From assembly GCA_007133095.1 (NCBI GenBank), contig SLNK01000058.1:1-9927 (forward strand): a stretch of DNA of 9,927 bases, read 5' to 3'. The first letter of the stretch is position 1; the number at the start of each line of letters is the position of its first letter. Shown here piece by piece: positions 4,995-9,927 of the stretch. The DNA is from Candidatus Peregrinibacteria bacterium. Its GTDB lineage: Bacteria; Patescibacteriota; Gracilibacteria; UBA1369; LOWO2-01-FULL-3. The notes under the pieces are model-generated. The model was not told the DNA's origin. It ran no database searches and saw only the letters and a program-made list of their open reading frames with translations. Both the position numbers and the translations under genes were made by a program.

Positions 4995-6263
4995 TCAGTC
5001 CAGCACCTTGTCGAACAATTTTCTTAACACGATTCGGTTTGCTATCGTTATCCCCAAATTCCCATCCTTGAAGTCCTCTTCAATTTTTTCGTGTTGCTCC
5101 GGCGGGTAGAAAGATTTTACCTTTTCCTTCTCCTGTAATTTCTCCTCTTCGGACGCTTCAATCCCCTCTTCTTTTATTAAATGCTGAAGTGCGAGCCGGA
5201 TTTTTATTCTTCTTTCCGCTTCCGGTTTATACTTCTTTCTCAGATCGTCTTCCGTTGTTTTTGCTTGTTTTAAAAAGTCATCGAATTCAATCCCCTTCTT
5301 GCCTACGTCTTCCTTCATTTCCTGCAAAATAAATTCCGCTTCTTCCTCCATCATAGCTTCCGGTATTTCCGTTTCCGTCCGTTTTAAGAGTTTTTCCATG
5401 TATTCGTTTTGTCTCTTTTGGATTGATTCTTGTTCTTTTCTTGCTTTCACGTTTTCTTCAATTTCCTTTTTAAACTCATCAACGCTTTTCTTTTTCCCTG
5501 TCATTTTCTCTATCAATTCTTCCGTTAATTCAGGAATCTCCGATTCTTCCACCCTCTTCAGTTCAACTTTGAATTTCAGCTTCTTTCCTTGAAAATCGGC
5601 CTTTGCGTAATCTTTGGGGAAGGTTATGTCGAATTCCTTCTTTTCTCCTTTCTTCATACCTATAAGATTTTCCTCAAATCCCGGGATCAGTGAGTTTTCT
5701 CCTATAACCACCGGGTGATTGGAACTCTTTGTGTTTTCTACGGGCTTTTCTCCGTCAAATCCTTCAAAATCAACTTCCGCTCTGTCTCCTTTCTTTGCCG
5801 CTCTATCCACATCCTTATAAATTGTTCCGTATTTTTTCATATCGTTCACCACCGCTTCGATATCCTTATCCTCAACTTTAACTTCTTCCTTTTTAATCTC
5901 TATTGATTTGTAGTCCTTTACTTTGACTTCCGGCAATATCGCGACTGTTGCCGTGAACTCCAATGGGCTCTCCTTATCAACCTTAACTTTTGGGCGTGCC
6001 ACAACTTGGATATTTTCCTTTATCACCACGTCCGCGTATGCACGTTGAATCGCGAGTTCTTGAGCTCTGGCGGCTATATATTTCTTGTCCACATATTGTT
6101 CCAGAACGTGAGGCGGCACATGGCCGGGCCTAAATCCTTTTATATCCACATCGCGGGAAATTTCATCCGCCGCTTTTTTCATATGCTCATCAATTTGCCC
6201 CTCCGGCACCTTTATTTTTATTTCCATTTCGGACTTTGGTAGTTTTTTAATGTTGTAATCCAT
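4995..6263 (-). CDS. tig: Trigger factor
   Basis: A 422-residue trigger factor, the ribosome-associated chaperone that receives nascent chains near the exit tunnel. The N-terminal ribosome-binding domain (about 1-115) carries the signature GFRPGHVP at residues 43-50, where many homologues have GFRxGxxP. The middle FKBP-type prolyl isomerase domain (about 150-240) shows KKGDRAEVDFEGFDGEKP at 157-174 and the typical NSLIPGFEENLIGMKKGE at 190-207. The C-terminal helical chaperone domain follows (ELTEELIEKM... to the end). Length is normal. The usual neighbours clpP and clpX are not adjacent: upstream is a divergent unknown gene, downstream the small membrane protein. The start gives the normal MxYxIKKLPKSE beginning and has no Shine-Dalgarno. 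A perfect -10 box lies about 77 bases upstream, implying a leader of roughly 70 bases. Confidence 0.95.
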   Translation of the reverse strand: MDYNIKKLPKSEMEIKIKVPEGQIDEHMKKAADEISRDVDIKGFRPGHVPPHVLEQYVDKKYIAARAQELAIQRAYADVVIKENIQVVARPKVKVDKESPLEFTATVAILPEVKVKDYKSIEIKKEEVKVEDKDIEAVVNDMKKYGTIYKDVDRAAKKGDRAEVDFEGFDGEKPVENTKSSNHPVVIGENSLIPGFEENLIGMKKGEKKEFDITFPKDYAKADFQGKKLKFKVELKRVEESEIPELTEELIEKMTGKKKSVDEFKKEIEENVKARKEQESIQKRQNEYMEKLLKRTETEIPEAMMEEEAEFILQEMKEDVGKKGIEFDDFLKQAKTTEDDLRKKYKPEAERRIKIRLALQHLIKEEGIEASEEEKLQEKEKVKSFYPPEQHEKIEEDFKDGNLGITIANRIVLRKLFDKVLD

Positions 6264-6339
6264 GAATTCAGCTTGGGTTATGTTGTACGTTTAGGTGAAA
6301 GCTTACTTTGTGAAAATCTTTTTTGCAAGGTTGTCTAAC

Positions 6340-6345
6340 ATTATA
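6340..6345 (-). promoter_or_regulatory. Candidate -10 box of trigger factor promoter
   Basis: The minus strand reads TATAAT at 6345-6340, a perfect -10 consensus; no good -35 is seen at 16-18 bases (it reads roughly acaaca), so activity may depend on other contacts. Transcription would start near 6333, leaving a leader of about 70 bases before the tig ATG. Confidence 0.45.
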
Positions 6346-6346
6346 C

Positions 6347-6361
6347 TTGACATGATGTGAA
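6347..6361. promoter_or_regulatory. Pseudo-palindrome over the divergent promoters
   Basis: The 15 bases ttgacatgatgtgaa form an inverted repeat (TT-x-ACAT-g-ATGT-x-AA; 12 of the 14 non-central bases pair). It covers the -35 box of the rightward promoter and touches the -10 box of the leftward one. A regulator bound here could control both genes. No matching regulator is identified. Confidence 0.3.
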
Positions 6362-6376
6362 TTGTTGTGGTAATAA
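6347..6376 (+). promoter_or_regulatory. Promoter of the 897-residue unknown gene
   Basis: A perfect -35 TTGACA (6347-6352) is followed after 18 bases by TAATAA (6371-6376), preceded by TG one base upstream (6368-6369), an extended -10 arrangement. The predicted start near 6383 gives a leader of about 26 bases. The -35 box directly abuts the divergent trigger factor -10 box. Confidence 0.55.
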
Positions 6377-6408
6377 GTCCTCCATTTTGTATTTTTATTT
6401 CTTAGTTT

Positions 6409-9102
6409 ATGCCTAATAAACCTGATGAATTAGGTCCACGCGGGGAAGAGGAGCTCGGAAGAGAGGTAGAGCCATACTCGCCACAGGACCCGCTCGGTTT
6501 GAACGAAATAATAAAAAATATGGAGGAGCTGACTTTGACTTTTAATCCTACTTTTGAGCAATTGGAAGCCCTCTTGAGCCTGGACGAAGCCTATCGTTCC
6601 GTCTGGCTGGATACCGATTTTTCCTTGACTGTTTTCTCTACATCGCTGGACGAATCTCTTCAAAGAGCTGTAAAAAAATTTGCATCTATGAGTGTTGAAT
6701 CTAACTGGGCAACCATTAAGAAAGAACTTGAGGTCTTCGGCTTTTCTGTCGATAAAGCTATATGCATAAACGGGATGGACTCCGAAGGACTTAAAAACAC
6801 TCTGGCTTCTGTAATGACTTCGGCTATTTCCTTCACATTTATACCAGAAGAGTTCTTGACCGAAGGTAGGGGGAAAAATGCCAGTATTACTCTTGGGCAT
6901 GAACTGACTTTCACTTGTGAAGATTTTGAAAAAATCAGAGATCTTCTGAGCAAGGATATTGATGAGAGAACCCGCCTCTTAAATTTTCCGGAAAATTCCG
7001 CCCTTATCCCCAAGTTGAGCGTTCTTCAATATACTTCTTTTACCCCGCTTCAGCTTGTTCATTTTGTTTTGAATATTTTCACAGGACCGGATCGTTCTTT
7101 TGGAAGGGAAATATCAGATAATGATTTGGACCTCTTTAGAAGGCTTGTTTTTAAAGCCGGGGATCTGGAAGGAAGCGAAGGTACATATTTGCCAGGAACC
7201 GCAAAAGTTGCTTCTGCAGCCGCTAATGCCTCATATAGTGACGAACTTGTTCCTTTTGATAAAATTATGCGCGGAGAAATTCCGGGAGTTATGACAGATA
7301 GGACGTTAAACAAACTCCGTTCTGAATCTCCGGACGGCCAATCAGAACTTGAATTCCTTCCCGTGGATGAGCTTAGGGCTACTCCGGATGGTACATCCGA
7401 AAATCAAAAATCTGATGATGAATTTGAGCCATTAGATCCCCCCATTAATAATGAAGCCCCTCTACCTGATGAGGATGATGAGGTTACTCTCCACGCCAAA
7501 GAATTTTTAGAGGGAGAAAGCGTTATTGATACAGAGGAGGGATCTCTAAATGACAATGATTACTTGGACGGTGAAAGCGTTATTGATGCATATGAGATAG
7601 TCCCGGACGAGGAAGTAACGCCCGACAATCAATTTACTCTTCAAGACGAAGATATTGAAATAGTCGATGCTCCAGCGGATCCTTCTCCTCCCCCTCCACC
7701 TCCTTTCGCAATTGAGCCGGAAGCGAGTCAGGATGAGGATTCCGAAGATTTTAATTTTGAAGAATTGCAATTTGCCGGCCGAGAAAAAGTTCCTTTTGTG
7801 GATCCCGACGAGGGAACCGTCCATGTTAAAGCATGGCAAGAAGTTTCTAAAAACGCTAATTCCGCTGTTGATTTATCCGGTGTTTATGCTTGGCTTGACG
7901 AAAAAGGATTGACCCCGAGTCAATTTGGCGAAGTTGTAAGCGTCGGATGTCTTTCCAAAGCACAAATCCGTACCATTTTGTTGGACTTTCTAAGGACATT
8001 CCCCCAATCGGAGGATAAATCAATAAATTATCGTTATGACAGAAGAAAAAACCTTCTGATCTTTTGGAAAGACGAGCGAGACAACTGGAATATACACAAA
8101 ACTGAAAGATATGTGCAGACCGTAGAAGAACGCATTTCAAAAGAAAGGCCTTTCCGCAGAGCTGTCGCTATCAGGTCCTTGCTGGATGAGGCTTCAGACA
8201 TGTTGGCGAAATATTCCAATTTGGAACACTCTCCCGAAAGACATGAATTGATAGATAAATTCGTTGCTGAACTTCTTTCGTTTAACGAAGATATATGCAG
8301 GATGCGTATAGACTATAATGCAGGCAAACATCCGAGGTGGGAATCTGTAAAAAATTCAGCTTACTCCCCTCTCTCTAGAATAGGTGATCGTTGGAGAGAC
8401 AGTGCAACTTCCTTTAAGATACTCTCTTCCGGAACTCTAGCTGCTGGTGGCGCTGTAGCGATGGAAGGTGCAGCGTTTACTTCCGGAAGCGGAGCTCTGG
8501 CCACCATGTCCCCTACCGTTGTGGGGCTGGGGCTAATGGGATTAGGCGTTATCACACTTTCCAAGGTTATAAGAGACTGGGGATATGGAGTTAAAAAAGG
8601 CCGTTCCCTGGAGAAACTTACCGCCTGGTCCGTGAGAACCGGTGATTTGGATCTGCTTCATAAGAACAAAATGGCTCTACATAACGATATTTCTGCAAAA
8701 TTAAAGAAAAAAGTTGAGACCATGATCCTTAAAAGCAAGAAACGAAATCTGCATACGCTTGATATTGAAAGACTCTTACTTGTAGCTTTTGAAGAAGAAG
8801 CTGAAAGATCTATGTCCAAAGCGGAAAAGCAGCGTGACCGTTCATTCCTTAAGAAGCTGAAGGAACGTCTTGGCGCCGTTATTGCGGTTGCCGTTGTCGG
8901 AGGCGGTGTAAATGATGCCATCGGGGGAACTATGGGCCAGTTGAAGGTTGATCATTCAAAAGTAAAAAATAATGTAGCCGATGTTTCACGAACCGCCGGA
9001 ACATCAGCAGTTGAAACGGGACAAAAAATCCGGGATTTTGTTAAAGCACTTTTTGTTAATCGCTCCGATGAAGATTTGAATGAAAGTGAAAATCAGTCTT
9101 GA
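6409..9102 (+). CDS. Large protein of unknown function: acidic/proline linker and Gly/Ala-rich hydrophobic hairpin
   Basis: I do not recognise this 897-residue protein. Four parts are visible. Residues 1 to about 300 look globular and mixed helical, after a charged first 25 residues with no signal peptide. Residues about 303-470 form an acidic, disorder-like linker with a duplicated LxGESVID motif (367-374 and 386-393) and a run of six prolines (427-432). Residues about 470-660 look globular again, with aromatic- and charge-rich segments such as YRYDRRKNLLIFWKDERDNW. Two Gly/Ala-rich hydrophobic stretches (about 671-689 and 696-718) could form a membrane hairpin; a basic, helical region follows, then a third short hydrophobic stretch (about 821-833) and a polar tail. 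Base composition matches its neighbours. It starts 26 bases after a strong-looking promoter, without a Shine-Dalgarno, and is followed after 70 bases by a second unknown gene on the same strand. A cytoplasmic N-terminal half tethered at the membrane by the C-terminal part is one reading; nothing shows an enzymatic motif. Confidence 0.8.
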   Translation: MPNKPDELGPRGEEELGREVEPYSPQDPLGLNEIIKNMEELTLTFNPTFEQLEALLSLDEAYRSVWLDTDFSLTVFSTSLDESLQRAVKKFASMSVESNWATIKKELEVFGFSVDKAICINGMDSEGLKNTLASVMTSAISFTFIPEEFLTEGRGKNASITLGHELTFTCEDFEKIRDLLSKDIDERTRLLNFPENSALIPKLSVLQYTSFTPLQLVHFVLNIFTGPDRSFGREISDNDLDLFRRLVFKAGDLEGSEGTYLPGTAKVASAAANASYSDELVPFDKIMRGEIPGVMTDRTLNKLRSESPDGQSELEFLPVDELRATPDGTSENQKSDDEFEPLDPPINNEAPLPDEDDEVTLHAKEFLEGESVIDTEEGSLNDNDYLDGESVIDAYEIVPDEEVTPDNQFTLQDEDIEIVDAPADPSPPPPPPFAIEPEASQDEDSEDFNFEELQFAGREKVPFVDPDEGTVHVKAWQEVSKNANSAVDLSGVYAWLDEKGLTPSQFGEVVSVGCLSKAQIRTILLDFLRTFPQSEDKSINYRYDRRKNLLIFWKDERDNWNIHKTERYVQTVEERISKERPFRRAVAIRSLLDEASDMLAKYSNLEHSPERHELIDKFVAELLSFNEDICRMRIDYNAGKHPRWESVKNSAYSPLSRIGDRWRDSATSFKILSSGTLAAGGAVAMEGAAFTSGSGALATMSPTVVGLGLMGLGVITLSKVIRDWGYGVKKGRSLEKLTAWSVRTGDLDLLHKNKMALHNDISAKLKKKVETMILKSKKRNLHTLDIERLLLVAFEEEAERSMSKAEKQRDRSFLKKLKERLGAVIAVAVVGGGVNDAIGGTMGQLKVDHSKVKNNVADVSRTAGTSAVETGQKIRDFVKALFVNRSDEDLNESENQS
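7501..7587 (+). repeat. Short duplication in the acidic linker
   Basis: The 15 bases gaaagcgttattgat occur at 7516-7530 and 7573-7587, offset 57 bases (19 codons). They encode ESVID within FLEGESVID and YLDGESVID. Identity at the DNA level, including third positions, suggests a recent duplication or selection for a short binding motif. Confidence 0.55.
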
Positions 9103-9109
9103 TCTACCC

Positions 9110-9136
9110 TTGACAGAGCCTAATTATTTATAGACT
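9110..9136 (+). promoter_or_regulatory. Possible promoter of the last gene
   Basis: A perfect TTGACA (9110-9115) lies just after the stop of the preceding gene. The best -10 candidates are weak: TAGACT (9131-9136) at 15 bases or GACTAT (9133-9138) at 17. The gene may be expressed from here, from read-through, or both. Confidence 0.35.
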
Positions 9137-9172
9137 ATCAGCACCTTTTATATCATGTTAAACAACTAAATC

Positions 9173-9927
9173 ATGTCAGAAAAATACGAAATAATTACTA
9201 CATTTAGGCCCGAGGAACCTCCTGAAGAATCGGCTGAATTCATCGGTCCGGGCAATATCCGTGATCTCACACCGGGTAATGTCTTTGAATTTTGCTTAAT
9301 CAACTCCGAGACTGGAGGAAAAAGGGTAATCCGTTGTGTTTTTAAGGAAATTTTCAAAGATATGGCAAGTGGAGATAAAATACGTCTTAGGGTCATTGAT
9401 TGTGGCAAAACCGATGACTTGGTTCTCCCTCTTAAAGACTTTGAGAGCGGCTATTCCCCAAAAATAGTCTATCGTAAAGTTAAATATAAAAATTTGGTCA
9501 AGGGAGAAAAGTATTTTTTTGATTACATTGATGACCAAGGCAACCCGAGAATATTTAGCGGTCTTTTCGTTGAAAAATCATATTTTGAAAAAGAAGGAAA
9601 AGATTATTTCTGCTTTAAGGTGGGTACCGATACGTTCTATTGTTCAACTGAGGAATTTGGCGAATTCAAATTCCGCAGTATTGTTTCTGTTGAGGAGGAG
9701 CAAGAGATAACAGATTTTTTTCCTACGGAATCTTCCGATTTCAAAGGGCTTATTCCTGAAAAATCCGAGCAGGAATCGAAAGAAGAAATCTTGGAAGTCC
9801 CAGATGAACCATCGAGTGAAGTCGAGAAAAAAACAGATGAGGACGAACCCGCGGAAAAAACTGAAAAAACTCCTGAAGAAACAGACGAAGAAAACGACGA
9901 CGAAATAGAAGAAGATCCTGAAGAAAC
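9173..9927 (+). CDS. Unknown protein with two similar beta-rich modules and an acidic tail (3' partial)
   Basis: The frame is open from ATG at 9173 to the window end (251 codons seen, no stop). The start is set by an in-frame TAA two codons upstream; no Shine-Dalgarno is present (ttaaacaactaaatc). After a short acidic lead come two segments that align by eye, residues about 32-101 and 108-173, offset about 76: LTPGNVFEF...GGKRVIRCVFKEIF...GDKIRLRVID and LVKGEKYFF...GNPRIFSGLFVEKSYF...KDYFCFKVG. The pattern of alternating hydrophobics around a conserved L-x-x-G start suggests small beta-barrel or SH3/OB-like folds, an inference from pattern alone. From about residue 175 to the cut end the chain is Glu/Asp/Lys-rich and likely disordered, like the L19 tail and the linker of the upstream gene. 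No signal peptide or membrane helix is visible. Function unknown; position suggests a link to the 897-residue protein. Confidence 0.75.
   Translation, partial: MSEKYEIITTFRPEEPPEESAEFIGPGNIRDLTPGNVFEFCLINSETGGKRVIRCVFKEIFKDMASGDKIRLRVIDCGKTDDLVLPLKDFESGYSPKIVYRKVKYKNLVKGEKYFFDYIDDQGNPRIFSGLFVEKSYFEKEGKDYFCFKVGTDTFYCSTEEFGEFKFRSIVSVEEEQEITDFFPTESSDFKGLIPEKSEQESKEEILEVPDEPSSEVEKKTDEDEPAEKTEKTPEETDEENDDEIEEDPEE

Noticed and set aside
4664..6330. Recurring ttgcaaa/ttttgcaa words upstream of three minus-strand genes (4664-4670, 4981-4990, 6321-6330)
   Set aside because: Positions relative to starts and to -10 candidates differ, and the word is AT-rich and short enough to recur by chance.
1570..9102. 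Use of TGA as a sense codon (alternative genetic code)
   Set aside because: TGA ends the kinase, csaB, tig and 897-residue genes at sensible family lengths, so the code looks standard.

Overview
This window looks like chromosomal DNA from a small-genome, AT-leaning bacterium. The best guess is Patescibacteria/CPR (Parcubacteria-like), made from gene content and style; no rRNA or other phylogenetic marker was tested. The reasons are the very compact layout, start codons almost entirely without Shine-Dalgarno motifs, a ribosomal protein L19 with a long acidic tail, a stand-alone winged-helix plus degenerate nucleotidyltransferase-like regulator of a kind common in CPR and archaea, and large unrecognised proteins with acidic linkers. 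TGA ends several clear genes, so there is no sign of the TGA-glycine code of some CPR lineages.

Layout. (1) Bases 1-1572, plus strand: the 3' part of an RmlA-type sugar-1-phosphate nucleotidylyltransferase, then a PfkB-family kinase of the AdoK-like group. (2) Bases 1560-3982, minus strand: a tight run rplS - rnhB - csaB with gaps of 13 and 4 bases, converging on the kinase with a 13-base overlap of the two 3' ends. The CsaB gene carries an in-frame, GC-rich insertion near its 3' end, bounded by two identical 23-base direct repeats. (3) Bases 4026-6263, minus strand: a winged-helix regulator with a near-perfect 25-base inverted repeat in front of it, a small two-helix membrane protein, and trigger factor. 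(4) Bases 6347-9927, plus strand: a strong-looking promoter drives an 897-residue protein of unknown function (globular N-terminus, acidic/proline-rich linker, second globular region, Gly/Ala-rich hydrophobic hairpin, basic C-terminus). After 70 bases comes a second unknown gene, cut by the window end, encoding two similar beta-rich modules and an acidic tail.

How they fit together. Regions 1 and 2 mix envelope sugar chemistry (sugar nucleotide synthesis; CsaB-type pyruvylation, which in other bacteria anchors S-layers) with housekeeping translation and replication genes (L19, RNase HII). Trigger factor is the ribosome-bound chaperone. The 897-residue protein and its downstream neighbour form the accessory, undescribed part and are the best candidates for new biology, though the sequence alone does not reveal their job.

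There is no stretch above 300 bases without a gene; the largest gap is the 145-base divergent region between trigger factor and the 897-residue gene. I found no tRNA, rRNA, CRISPR array, transposase or convincing intrinsic terminator.
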